A stretch of DNA of 64,000 bases. Origin: Ascarosepion bandense. Taxonomy: Eukaryota; Mollusca; Cephalopoda; Sepiida; Sepiidae. The notes under the pieces were generated by a model. The model saw nothing but the letters and a program-made list of their open reading frames with translations, ran no database searches and had not been told where the DNA came from. Shown here piece after piece: positions 20,705 through 31,005 of this stretch (positions are counted from its first letter, which is position 1; every line of letters starts with the position of its first letter). The stretch covers positions 2,467,001 to 2,531,000 of the forward strand of contig JBBBDQ010000307.1 of the NCBI GenBank assembly GCA_037127315.1, given 5' to 3'. Both the position numbers and the translations under genes were made by a program.

Positions 20705-21139
20705 AAACAGTATATATCTATTTTCCTCTGCTGAGAGTAAAGGATAAATAGTTTTGTTGGCTGAAATCTTCGTTCTTGGTTGGCAACCAGTCTAGGTGAT
20801 GATCTCTGGGAAAGCATATATTATGCAACTAACGAAAAGAGCGTCGAGTTTATAACTCTTTAATATCTTTTCTTTACTAATGCGGTTGGAAATAGCATGA
20901 ATCCATATATCCTCCCCGCTTCCAGGTATGCTTAAATAGCATTATGATGCTTGGCTCGTTAACCATGGATGGTCGACAATCTAGGTGAAGGCTTGCTCTA
21001 AATTAAGCACCCTAAAGAAGGCAACGAGACTTTGCTCTTCATGTCCAATCGAGGACAAAAACATCTAAAAATGTGCGCAACAATTAAAAAATGGATGGAA
21101 ATAATACGATCAAGGAATCACTGGTATTAATTGTTTGTA

Positions 21140-21250
21140 GATGTATAACCTTGGTTAGCAACCAGTCTACCGCAGAAAGTAATAGCAACCTACTGCGGGA
21201 ATTTCTTCTTTCCAGACGAGACATGATCGTCCAAGCGTGTATCCCGTTAA
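21140..21250 (+). mobile_element. SINE S1, 3' fragment
   Basis: ACCTTGGTTAGCAACCAGTC to CCAAGCGTGTATCCCGT. It is nearly identical to 21718-21815, including the private bases AATTTCTTCTTTCCAGACG, so the two were copied from one another. Confidence 0.75.
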
Positions 21251-21417
21251 TCTGATCAGTTACCCTATTTCTAAATCACTTGGGTTAACCTAGAAGGTAT
21301 AAATGCCCATATGCCCAAATAGATTAACTGCTTGTGCACTGTGCGTTAGCGTGCAAAAAAACTGGTAGTCGTTGTCGGTCGGTTATTGATTAAAAATGAA
21401 TAATTTGTTCATTTGTC

Positions 21418-21829
21418 TCGTTGTGGTGCAATGGATATCAGCTCGGAATGGGAGATCGGAGAGCTGATTTCGAATTCCAGTTGAAGCCTGCATTTACGTA
21501 CACGCAAATACCCTTAACACATCTTCTCTCCGTCCATCTATGAATTGAATAAAAGGACAAATTTGGTTCTATAGCCTTGATTGGAAAGAAATCGTAAACT
21601 AGTGCGGGAAAGAAAATTTTTTTGCCTTGTCAGTTATGAATCTAAAGAGACATGATCGCCCAAGCGTTGATCGGGATAAAAGGAATGATAGCAGAACAGA
21701 TTGGGTTCTATAACCTTGGTCAGCAACCAGTCTACCGCAGAAAGTAATAGCAACCTACTGCGGGAATTTCTTCTTTCCAGACGAGACATGATCGTCCAAG
21801 CGTGTATCCCGTATGGCACTTAACTGACT
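21418..21829 (+). mobile_element. SINE S1 degenerate copy plus a second 3' half
   Basis: 21418-21672 is a degraded S1 with head TTGTGGTGCAATGGATATC and B-box-like TTTCGAATTCCAG. 21673-21829 is a second S1 3' half ending CACTTAACTGACTG. They are head-to-tail. Confidence 0.7.
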
Positions 21830-21983
21830 GGTAGCGCTTTCAATCATTCTTAGATTAAAGAATAATATTTCGATATTATTTCTCAATAGAAGATCGGATA
21901 AAAAATTAGTTTTGACGCCTTCTTGGTTTCTGTGACAGAACATTGTGGCTTAAGAATTTTTACAATAAGAGATGTCATTAGAA

Positions 21984-22345
21984 TGGCTTACAGCGACCTT
22001 ACGTTGAAACACCAAAATTAAGCAACGTCGTTCCTGGGTGACCACTTGGAGAATTCCAGGTGATGTACGCATGGATATGCATGTCGTGTAATGGACAATA
22101 ACTCGGATTTATTAATCGGAAAGCAAAGTTCCAGTTTCAGTCATCTCTATTATATTTACTTACGGGCAAATATCCTTGAGAAAGGCATGAACCCACTTCT
22201 GTTTCCACACCAACTATAAGTTAATTAGTAAGGCTTGTATCACTAAATTATTATTCCCATCCTCCGAAAAAAAAATTCTTAGTTTCTAAAAATATATTTC
22301 TGGCTTTAAATAACCTGCAGAGAACGATTCAAACAAAATCAGTAG
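21984..22345 (+). mobile_element. Composite 5S-tRNA SINE (C3), degenerate
   Basis: 5S-like part at 21984-22070 (GGCTTACAGCGACCTTACG, AATTAAGCAACGTCG, GGGTGACCACTTGGAG) with an internal deletion, then a decayed tRNA-like head and body (ATCGGAAAGCAAAGTTCCAG, CTTACGGGCAAATATCC) and the tail TTAAATAACCTGCAGAG. Same module order as 9184-9672. Confidence 0.65.
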
Positions 22346-22927
22346 TCATTAGTGTTTAAAAAGCGATTGAATACTGAACTAATTTTAATTTCTTTAATTT
22401 TTTTTAAATTTTTTTAATTTTTATTTTTTTACTTTTTAATTTTAATTTTTTAAATTCCTTAAGATGCATTTTGGAAAATGATTTAGTTTTTTTTAAGTTA
22501 TTGGAGTGTATTTTAAACTAAATAACATTTTATTTAATTTTTTTAAATTCTTAATATAAGTACGATAAGATTTTGAAGTCTGTGCGCAATTAATGCCGAA
22601 TGTTATCGACTATTAATCGTCTTATATTGGTAAGAATATTATGTTTGCTAAAACATGACCTCGCATTTTGCTTAGAATAAGTGGAAAGTTTATCCACGGG
22701 AGAATTTTGGGCGTATGGACATCATAAACGAACCAGAAAAATTTCGTGTTTCAAACACAGGAAAAGACAGCAATAAACCAGTTCGCTATCTTTCTTAAGA
22801 AGTCATGGCAATTTCACAAGATGGGAAGAATCACGTTCACATTAATCATAAAGGGTCAGGGTATTTTTTCTTTTGTAATGTCACTATTCATAATAATAAT
22901 AATTTTTATTTGTTAGAAAATAAAAAT
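22346..22927. other. Unassigned AT-rich region
   Basis: No gene or known family. T/A-rich runs fill 22385-22560. Confidence 0.4.
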
Positions 22928-23574
22928 GGTACGAATAGTCAGTCAGTTAAGTGCCATACGTTATAAACGCTTGGGCGATCATGTCTCGAAAGAGACATGA
23001 CTGACTGGGCAGGACATTTTTCTCAGTAGGTTGCCGTTGCTTTCTGTACTGGACTGGTTGCCGACCAAGGCTATAGAACCCAATCTGTCCTATTATTTAA
23101 CCTATAACTGGAGGGAAGAGACCGATTAATATCTTTCCTAAGGGGATTTGGGATGTGCGTTGTGGAGCAGTGGATATCGGCTCGGAATGAGAACTCGGGT
23201 AGCCGAGTTCGAATTCCAGTTGAATTCCTTGCATTCACTTACGCGCAAATACCCTTAGGAAAGGTATTAATCCGTCTCTTCCTCCCAGTTATGGGTGAAA
23301 TAACAGGATAGATTGGGTTCTATAGCCTTGGCTGGCAACCAGTCTACCGCAGAAAGCAATGGCAACCTACTGCGGGATAATCTTCTGCCCAGTCAGTCAT
23401 GTCTCTTTCGAGACATGATCGCCCAAGCGTGTTTCACGTATGGCACTTAACTGACTGAAGGGGATTTGTGCGCAAGTGAATGTAACGAATTCAACAGGAA
23501 TTTGAACTCGGCTCCTCGATTTGTCGTTCCGAGTCGATATTCACTGCACCACAGCGCATATCCGGTACGAATAG
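22928..23574 (-). mobile_element. SINE S1 (outer, minus) with 11-bp target duplication
   Basis: Minus-strand S1 occupying 22939-23139 and 23469-23563, interrupted by another S1. GGTACGAATAG occurs at both borders (22928-22938 and 23564-23574), a perfect 11-bp target duplication. The 3' end (GTCAGTCAGTTAAG on plus) is at the left; the tRNA-like head is at the right. Confidence 0.9.
23151..23457 (+). mobile_element. SINE S1 (inner, plus), near-consensus
   Basis: A 307-bp S1 that is among the best preserved here. It runs from GGATGTGCGTTGTGGAGCAG to CACTTAACTGACTG. A-box-like TGGAGCAGTGG and B-box-like GTTCGAATTCC are present, and the 3' hairpin CATGTCTC-TTTC-GAGACATG is perfect. AAGGGGATTTG flanks it on both sides (23140-23150 and 23458-23468), an 11-bp target duplication. 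This is the reference copy. Confidence 0.92.
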
Positions 23575-23887
23575 ATTGGTTCCTTACTACAATATTGGGA
23601 TTTTATTTAATCATTTTATCCCAAGCCAGGCGGGACTGCTACTATTGCGTAAGGGATTATAATGAGAGAAAGGACTTTGTAAAGCGGGATTTGAAGAAAA
23701 GATGAACGGGATTCAAGAAGATATGAGATGGCAACTGGCGTTGCATTTACTATTTTTAGAGACTTAGCTATCAGGGATGCAAGTATGTTTGGTTTGTTAT
23801 TGATATTATTTCATTATACATTTCTTTCATTTTTTTATATTTTTCATCGAATAATTTCTATGGATTATCACTCGTTAGACTTGAATG

Positions 23888-24170
23888 GTTCTTTTGTTAA
23901 TACTGCGCAATAACATGTGCATCAAATGAATTTATAAATATTTAATAATTACCTATATTGCAGTTTCATCAATGAAAGAATGAAGAAAATTTAGGGTGAT
24001 TCAGAAGAGATCATCTTTCCTTCCTTGTCTTGTAAAATTTTGTATAGTAATAATAGCAGAACTATTCTATTTTCATTTAGAATTATCCATTTGAAAATAA
24101 ATACTAAAAATAGTATTAAATACATAGTTTTTTATTAACTTGGGTGGCCTAATAATTATGGCCGGTAGAG

Positions 24171-24175
<5 letters not shown>
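23888..24175 (+). mobile_element. Tc1-like 3' end (family F), copy 1
   Basis: Contains TTCTTTTGTTAATACTGCGC, TTTTCATTTAGAATTATCCA and the terminal GGTGGCCTAATAATTATGG, similar to Tc1-type inverted repeats, followed at once by (TA)n. Non-coding. Confidence 0.55.
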
Positions 24176-24201
<26 letters not shown>

Positions 24202-24234
24202 GATTCACAGGTTGCGATGGGTAAATTGTCGCTA

Positions 24235-24392
24235 TTTGCCTTGTAATATTTTACAAAGTAATAATAACAAAAGAACCATTCTATTTTCATTTAGAATTAT
24301 CCACTTGGCAATAAGTCCTAAAAATAGTGTGAAATACATCATTTCTTTTAAAAAAAATGGGTTGTCCTAATAATTATGGCGGGTAGTGTGTG

Positions 24393-24437
<45 letters not shown>
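24235..24437 (+). mobile_element. Tc1-like 3' end (family F), copy 2
   Basis: Repeats the TTTTCATTTAGAATTATCCA block and the GTCCTAATAATTATGG end, followed by a (TA)n array at 24398-24437. It lies in tandem with copy 1. Confidence 0.55.
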
Positions 24438-24440
<3 letters not shown>

Positions 24441-24445
24441 TAACC

Positions 24446-24849
24446 GTTTAATAGGGATGATCGTTCATGCCTGTCTATACTGGAGCGTGACCTGGTAGAG
24501 CCTATTCCCTTCTCCAGGTCAAACAACGGCCGATGTCCTGCAACTCGATGGTCTCCTTTTGTGACGAAAACGTGGCCGTTAAATCCATAAGCCGAACAAT
24601 CCACCCTGGTAATTGATTTTGGAAATCTCGGAAGTCTTACGCTCAGTGATATTGTGCCCTCAACTCATTAGCTGTATACATACCAATGGAATCCGAACTA
24701 CCCCATTGTGATAAAATGGTCGTTGACCCTGCGAGAAGGTTAATCCAGCCTTTGTAAGATCTTTATCTTTTTTCCTTAATCCTGATGGATTAATCCACCA
24801 TACCGGAACTTCTACAGAAGGTAGCGAAGGAGGAGCGAGAAGAAAGTTT
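24446..24849. other. Unassigned, less AT-rich segment
   Basis: Balanced base composition with text such as TTCATGCCTGTCTATACTGG, also hinted at near 59345 (GATCATGCCTGTCTGC). No frame or family is recognised. Confidence 0.35.
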
Positions 24850-25576
24850 TCTGTGTGCCGTGTCTCTTCCACATCTCTCTATCCCTTGTCGCTGTACCCT
24901 TTCTCCTGTTGCCTCACTCAACACCCGCTCTATAACCCATCTGCTAAAGTCCATCAAGTATGTTGTGCGTTGATTTCCCTCGTCTCTCTGCCCCTCTATC
25001 CGTCCCGTGAGTATCAGGTTCTCCAAGCCCTCCTTCCCCAAAAACCTTTCTCAGTTGTGCTATACCTGATACATGCTTAGGCGATCATGTCTCTTTCGAG
25101 ACATGACTGACTGGGCAGATGATTATCTCGCCATTTACCATTATTTTCTGCGCTAGACTGGTCGACAGCCAAGGTTATAGAACCCAATCTGTTCTGTTAT
25201 TTAACCCATAACTGGATGGAAGAATCTGATTAATACCTTCCCCAAGAGTATTTGCTTGTAAGTAAATGCAAGGAATTCAACTGGAATTCGAACTCGGTCC
25301 CCCGTTATTTCGTTCTTAGCCGATATCCACCGCACCACAACGCACATCTGCAGTTAAAAAACTTAGCTATCTTTTTCTAATATTAATTATCAGTTTCCTT
25401 CTTGTGTCCATCCTATCCAAAACCCCTTCGTTGCTCGTATTCCGTACACGGTATCCTCAGCATCCTTCTGTAGAACCACTTTTCGTTTGCTTCAAGTTTG
25501 TTTTTTTTTCATCTTTGATGAGTTTGTCCAGCATTAGGTGCCATATTAAAGGATAAAAATCTCATAACAATCCAGC
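24850..25576 (-). mobile_element. LINE-A relic split by SINE S1
   Basis: Minus-strand LINE-A, 24850-25048 and 25349-25576, interrupted by S1. It codes, in broken frames, GKEGLENLILTGRIEGQRD and the MWFYRRMLRI-like region. It ends at a head-to-head junction with the plus-strand LINE-A that starts near 25577. Confidence 0.75.
25049..25348 (-). mobile_element. SINE S1 in LINE-A
   Basis: Minus-strand S1 from CTCAGTTGTGCTATACC to the head GCACCACAACGCACATC. It has the palindrome CATGTCTCTTTCGAGACATG at 25087-25106. Confidence 0.85.
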
Positions 25577-25898
25577 ACTCTCTTTTTGAACATAAACTGC
25601 AAGTAAACTAAATGCATAGTCATCAGTAAAAAGAAACCCCCCACCTCCAAATGTCAATTACAGGTCGGGGATGCTAAAATCAAGTCGGTGCAGGAATTGA
25701 AATACCTAAAATGTGTTCTAACAGAGAACGGAAAGTGCGAAAGTGAGATGCGAAGGCGCATTGGGAGGCACAAGGACGTGTTCCAAAAGCTAAGAGTATT
25801 GAGAGACAGGAAAATTTCGCTGGAAACAAAGAAAAGAGGACTAGACTCTTATGTGCTATCTGTCCAGCATTTGTTGCGATATCGGAGAACAATCTCAT

Positions 25899-26581
25899 CA
25901 AATATGAAGGTTTGAGTTTTATTTAACGGCATATCAACCTCTGTGGGTTATTTAATGCCAAACAGGTGGAGTTTTAATGTTCGGTTCTAGTGAGAAGGTT
26001 GATTTAGTCAGATTTTAATGAAAATCTTTTATTTTAGAAAACTGAAGATGTCTTCTAGTTTTGTATTCAAAAATGTGTTATGGAAATAATTTACCTTCAA
26101 AAATGTATATTTTTCTATAAAAGTCTATTTTTATGCACATGGCTTCTGCTCGGACGAACAAGTCACTGGTGCCTCCTCAACAGGTGTTTACTCGTGCAAC
26201 CAGATTGGCAACTGGGTCCCACCCATTCACAGTTAGGTTAGCCAAATGCAGACGACAATTCTACTCCTGCAGCTTCTTCTCTCGCACTTCACGCCTGTGG
26301 AACTCGCTTCCATATTCTTACTTTCCTGACGGCTACAACCTCCAGAAATTTAAATGCAATGTCAATACTCATCTACTAACCCCTTGACTCTAGCCCTTCC
26401 CCCACCCCGTATATCCTTCCCTTTCTCTCCCCCCTTGCAACTGACATCACATTTTCATCTTTCTATTGCTTCTTTCTAATTGGTTTGTAATCCTCTTCTC
26501 CCTCCTCTAATTAATTTTCTTTCAGTTATGTAGCCCACTGCACATCAGTGGCATTTACGCCTTGCCCGGGGTGAAATGATT

Positions 26582-26617
<36 letters not shown>

Positions 26618-26839
26618 AAAGTGTATTTTTATACTTTCGTAGTGTTTTGACCCCAGTTTGGGGGGGTTTAACTATTTTCGAATAACTGGGACCCTAACAG
26701 GTGCTACCACTCCGGATCAGAATGAACCTGGGAACAGCAGCAATTAAGAGGTGGTTCCATGCTCCTCACAACCTCCCAGTCAGCGGCCTTGCTGCTGGAT
26801 GCAGTTTACTGTCATGCCTAGGACCACCAAATATGAAGG
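25899..26839 (-). mobile_element. Element B (minus) with 12-bp target duplication
   Basis: B in reverse orientation: tail at 25911 (TTTAACGGCATATCAACCTC on plus) and 5' end at 26827. CAAATATGAAGG occurs at 25899-25910 and 26828-26839, a perfect 12-bp target duplication in LINE-A. B is itself split by LINE-C (26136-26610). Confidence 0.88.
26136..26610 (+). mobile_element. LINE-C3 3' end inside element B
   Basis: Codes TRATRLATGSHPFTVRLAK and FYSCSFFSRTSRLWNSLPYS with an intact LWNSLP motif, then a 3' UTR, GCCTTGCCCGGGGTGAAATG and a (TA)n tail. A 5'-truncated copy. Same subfamily as 41251-41582. Confidence 0.82.
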
Positions 26840-27165
26840 AGAGACTCGGAACAGTAGAAATGTGGTTGTACAGAAGGGTGCTAAGGATAACATGTGAGCA
26901 ACGACAAGGTCTTAGAGATAATAGAGAAAAAGAATCTTACGCTTAATATCAGGAAGAGACAGCTGAAGTTTTTTGGAGGAGGGAGGGCTTGGAGAATTTG
27001 ATACTCACAGTGAGAATATTTATACATATAGAAAGAGAGGGGGAAAAGTGCGTGATATGCTTGATGGATGGCAGAGCAGGCTTTAACAGCTACAGGAGAC
27101 AGGAAGATGTGGAGAGCCATTATCGTCTACGTCCTGAACGGGACATGTCATATAAAGGAATATAA

Positions 27166-27404
27166 TTAAATAAGCCTGATGGAGAAACGGCTTCAGTCGC
27201 CGAAAACCTGACAGTGCGGCAGATGGTACTTGGTTACATGGTACCCGTAACATCATTATTTTCGATACCAGTTATAATATGCCATATTTTCTGATGTAAA
27301 GTCTATAATTTCGTAAGGAATATTTACGAAATATTCACGCTACATTTTTCTATTACTAGTAGATAAATTTGCATAAATATTCCCTGTATTTTTCTAGTAA
27401 TGCT
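27166..27404. other. Unassigned spacer
   Basis: Includes GATGGAGAAACGGCTTCAG followed by TCGCCGAAAACC, a stem with a following GAAAA that vaguely recalls the hammerhead-like motifs elsewhere. It is too degenerate to call. Confidence 0.3.
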
Positions 27405-27720
27405 TGCCCAATACAAGGATGAAGACACCAAGTGACACAAACTATCGGAAAAAAAAGAAATCAATAAAAGGATGTCGAGAAGAGAAGAAGTGGTAATGGT
27501 TAGACTCCGAATAGGACACACCTATATCACCCACTCATACTTACTGAAAGGAGAAGAAGTACCAATCTGCATACCATGCCAAGAATCCTACACAGTACAC
27601 CATATACTGACAAACTGCATAGACCTTGAACAGATCTGACTAAAACGCAATCAAGAAAATAATCTAAGGGATATTTTTAACAAGGTTGATCCTAAAAGTA
27701 TTCTCAGATTTCTAAGAGAG
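27405..27720 (+). mobile_element. LINE C-terminal relic (RNase H-type LINE)
   Basis: Codes SRREEVVMVRLRIGHTYITH, then SYLLKGEEVPICIPC and YTVHHILTNC, ending KSILRFLRETKL. This is the cysteine/histidine-bearing C-terminal segment found after the RNase H domain in I/Jockey-type LINE polyproteins (RLRIGHT..LTH and C..C..H..C). One stop interrupts it. No other part of the element is present; a (TA)n array follows. Confidence 0.7.
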
Positions 27721-27724
27721 ACAA

Positions 27725-27764
<40 letters not shown>

Positions 27765-27821
27765 AAAAGGATCCCCTGAATCATAAATAACATTTAATTT
27801 CCACCCATCTTCCTACAACAA

Positions 27822-27886
27822 CTTTTTTCGAGATTAAATAACCCATAAAGGGTTGATTTGCTGTAAAACAAACCAATCAATCAACA
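27822..27886 (+). mobile_element. Isolated composite/B-type 3' tail
   Basis: GATTAAATAACCCATAAAGG then TTGATTTGCTGTAAAACAAACC matches the tail shared by B and the 5S composites, ending in CAATC repeats. Confidence 0.55.
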
Positions 27887-28049
27887 AGGCCCAAGAGCCA
27901 CTCAATATGGGGGGTACTGTGTAGTGTTGTATGAGAGTAAGAAAATGCAAGTGTTATATTTAATTCTTCCTATTTTTTATTAAAAAGTTATTTTGAAAAT
28001 ACTCATTATTCTATTATCCTTGGATATGACTGGCTTTTTTCTTGTTTCC

Positions 28050-28215
28050 CCCTCTCGAATTGATAAATCTAATGTTACTTCGCAAGACACACTTTGGGAA
28101 TAAATACAAGCTGCTTGGCAGGAGATACCATTAGATACATTGAAGAAGCTTGTGATATCAATGCCTGACAGAATGAAGGCTGTGATCAAAGCAAAAGGCT
28201 ATTATACTAAATATT
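28050..28215 (+). pseudogene. Tc1-type transposase C-terminus
   Basis: Plus frame reads DTLWE, a stop, then [20 protein letters not shown] and [17 protein letters not shown], ending at TAA near 28214. This matches the last ~45 residues of Tc1-family transposases (W..I....L..L..SMP.R...VI.AKG..TKY). The DDE catalytic core is missing, so it is a remnant. An AT-rich 3' region and (TA)n at 28362 follow. Confidence 0.8.
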
Positions 28216-28356
28216 AAATTTATTTTGTAACAAGTATTTTTTCTTGTTAAAGCATTTGTTGAGTAAATCAATAAAAATTACTTTAATTAAATTGTTTATT
28301 ATCTGTCGATATGACTCATAAAAGATAAAATAGTTTTTGAAATAATATTTTTGCAC

Positions 28357-28387
<31 letters not shown>

Positions 28388-28796
28388 GCCTCCTGTTACG
28401 CTCATGGAGAGAGAAAGAGACAATCGCGAGGCAGCATCGGCTTAATTCATTCTCCTTACTACCAGTTATTAAACTTCTGGTTGCAGGTTTACCCTTTAAC
28501 AGTATTGTATTTTAATTTTTGTAATAATTATATCGTCGAAGAGTAAAGAATCAATGTATAGAAACACCCACACACACAGTAGTAGTAGTAGTAGGCTCCG
28601 TCGGTCAGGGTTGAGCATGGGTAGCATCCTAGTTGTCTATTTGGCTGGAACATCGGCGTCTGTGACTGTAGAAGCCGATGTTGCAGAGGCTGCATTTATT
28701 TTGTTTCTGGTCTGTCAGAGCTGCCACTATACCTTCTGCGAACTCACCTCTCCATGGCGACTTGTGTCAGTTGCTCCTTCCTTGATTTGAGCTGTT

Positions 28797-29100
28797 CCTC
28801 TCTATTTCGATCGGTTGACTGCTACGCGTTCCCATGATTCCGTGTTGATGCCCACAGCCTTCATGTCGCGTTTTACGATGTCCCGATACCGCAGCTGTGG
28901 TCGCCTAGTGGGTCTTCTTCCAGTGGCCAGCTCTCCATACAAGAGATCTTTTGGAATGCGACCGTCTGGCATACGGTGGACATGGCCTAACCAGCGAAGT
29001 CTGCGCTGATTAAGGAGTGTGAACATGGTGGGCAGACCTGCGCGAGACAGGACTTCAGTGTTGGGCACCTTGACTTTAGAATCCCAATATGCGTCGGATA
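28797..29100 (-). mobile_element. LINE-L relic: reverse transcriptase C-terminus
   Basis: Minus frame 28802-29068 is open and reads MPNTEVLSRAGLPTMFTLLN, QRRLRWLGHVHRMPDGRIPK and DLLYGELATGRRPTRRP, a widespread metazoan LINE C-terminal segment. A related but shorter piece is at 33845-34041. A (GTA)n tract lies upstream at 28578-28593. No polymerase core is present. Confidence 0.8.
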
Positions 29101-29321
29101 CTTCTCACGTGGAAAGTGTCAGACGCCTCTCTTGCCTGGTGTTTATTATGATAGAGAGGATACTTGGAAAAAAATATTTAGAAAAAGTCACATGTGAAAG
29201 CCATGTGAATAGATATTATAAAATGCTGAACTAAATAGCCTATCACATCTCATACTGGAGGTAAATTGAAGGCCGGTTTTTCATTTTTATATTATCTCCT
29301 AAATAAATCATCGTGCCTGTA

Positions 29322-29560
29322 GGTTTCACCGCTTTACTGTTTAACTAGCTAGATGCAACCACCACCTCTACTCTACCATTTTTTTTTTGGACTTCCGCCC
29401 TACGTCTGAAGACACCACATGGTAGAAACCTAGGTTGCGTAATAACTCAATTACAAATGAAGAATATTAAAAAATTCTACAATATAATTGTATTAAACGT
29501 TTTTAATACAACTGTTTACTGGTGTAATTTTATGATGACCAAAAACTAAGTAATTAAACA

Positions 29561-29598
<38 letters not shown>

Positions 29599-29670
29599 TT
29601 CTTCATTTGTAAATGAGTTATTACATGACCTAGGTTTCTACCATGTGGTGTCTTCAGATGATTTGTAATA
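29322..29670 (+). repeat. P4 repeat, copy 1, with inverted half
   Basis: 29322-29555 is a direct repeat of 30085-30310 (GACTTCCGCCCTACGTCTGA, CTAGGTTGCGTAATAACTC, AAAAAATTCTACAAT). After (TA)n at 29562-29596 the motif ACCTAGGTTTCTACCATGTG and TGTCTTCAGATG repeats in inverted orientation. Non-coding. The first 80 bp overlap LINE-C2-like text. Confidence 0.75.
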
Positions 29671-29709
29671 ACTGATTTTAGCATTTTTTTTTCGCTCACT
29701 TAACAGGAA

Positions 29710-29836
29710 AACTATAACGTTTTCATCCGTGGTTGTATGAACCTAATAGGTATTTTATGGTATGGTATGAGTAAGTGTAACCATATCATAAAATACCTAT
29801 TAGGTTCATACAACCATGGATGCAAATGTTATAATT
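29710..29836. repeat. Long palindrome, 40-bp arms with 2 mismatches
   Basis: Left arm 29727-29766 (GGTTGTATGAACCTAATAGG, then TATTTTATGG..) pairs with right arm 29780-29819 across a 13-nt loop. Weaker pairing continues outward about 17 bp on each side. It could extrude as a cruciform. Confidence 0.93.
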
Positions 29837-29944
29837 TCTTCTAATTTTAAAAATTGTGCATTCAAAAATTTCTCGTAATGTGAGCATTCTTAAAAAAACA
29901 AAAAAACAAATAAAAAAACGTTAAAATCAGTTATTGCAAATCGT

Positions 29945-30345
29945 CATACCAGACATCTTGTCTCCAGTCATTTTCTCACCAACATGACATGACTTTCCTC
30001 TATTTTTTCTAGAAATATTTTCATGGTAACTGCTCTGTGGAACCTCGACTACATGAATTTAAGCATGATGCTAGATTGGCAACTAGGTTTCACCTCCTTA
30101 CTGTTTAACTAGCTAGATGCAACCACCACTTCTACTCTACCATTTTTTCTTGGACTTCCGCCCTACGTCTGAAGACACCACATAGTAAAAACCTAGGTTG
30201 CGTAATAACTCATTTACAAATGAAGAATATTAAAAAATTCTACAATGTAATTGTATTAAACGTTTTTAATACAACTGTGTACTGGTGTAATTTTATTATG
30301 ACCCAAAACTAATTAAACAATATATATATATATATATATATATAT
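29945..30345 (+). mobile_element. LINE-C2-like fragment joined to P4 copy 2
   Basis: 29945-30110 matches the LINE-C2 copy at 30520 onward (CCAGACATCTTGTCTCCAGTC, CACCAACATGACATGAC, AACTGCTCTGTGG). From about 30085 it passes into P4 copy 2, ending at (TA)n 30317-30345. Confidence 0.6.
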
Positions 30346-30499
30346 TTGCTTAAACAAATTTATTTTAATGGATACTCATATTTGAGTAGGTACTTTACTT
30401 TTTATAATTAAACAGTATATTTATTTACATTTACTGGCTTGAATAAATGAGAAATCTTGTTAGGAAAATATGTGTCGTCCAGCAAAATTCACATCCCTA

Positions 30500-31005
30500 G
30501 GGGAGACTGTCAGTTGATCCATGAAAAACAAAGTCCAGAGAAGGGTCTGTAATTCAATAGATCCTGACCAGATATTTTGTTTCCAGTCATTTTTTCACCA
30601 ACGTGACATGGCTTCTCTCTACCATTTTTACAAATATTTTAAGGGTAACTGCTCTGAGAAGCTATTTTTTATAATGCTCCGTACAAGTGAACTTAAGCGT
30701 GTTACTAGATTGGTATTTTGGCCGCATTCTTTGTTGAAATAGTTAAATATAACCCCTCTTCTACTTTAATAGTTTCTTTTCTTGCACTTTCTGCCTGTGG
30801 AAGTCCCTTCCGTTTACTTGCTTACCTGGTGGTTACAATCTCCAAGCATTTAAATGCAGCGTCAATTGCCATCTTCTATTTTTTAAAATCCTTTTCATCT
30901 TTTATAATTTCTTCGATAACCTCTGTGCACAGTCTTTTTCTCTCACTGTAACCCCCTGTGCACTAGTGGCGGTCTCGCCTTGCTGAAGCTGAAATAAAAA
31001 AAAAA
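30500..31005 (+). mobile_element. LINE-C2 3' relic
   Basis: Codes NKVQRRVCNSIDPDQIF and QRDMASLYHFYKYFKGNCSE, then frames break. The 3' end has CGCCTTGCTGAAGCTGAAAT and poly(A). A divergent subfamily of LINE-C. Confidence 0.7.

Larger units (their letters stand above)
25577..27165 (+). mobile_element. LINE-A plus-strand copy split by element B
   Basis: 25577-25910 codes VQELKYLKCVLTENGKCESE, RHKDVFQKLRVLRDRKISLE and TKKRGLDSYVLSVQ, the block just before that at position 1. After B (25911-26827), 26828-27165 continues with ERLGTVEMWLYRRVLRITCE and ends with CGTCCTGAACGGGACATG, the LINE-A 3' end. There are internal losses near 27000. Reading frames are disrupted by B and by indels. Confidence 0.8.
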
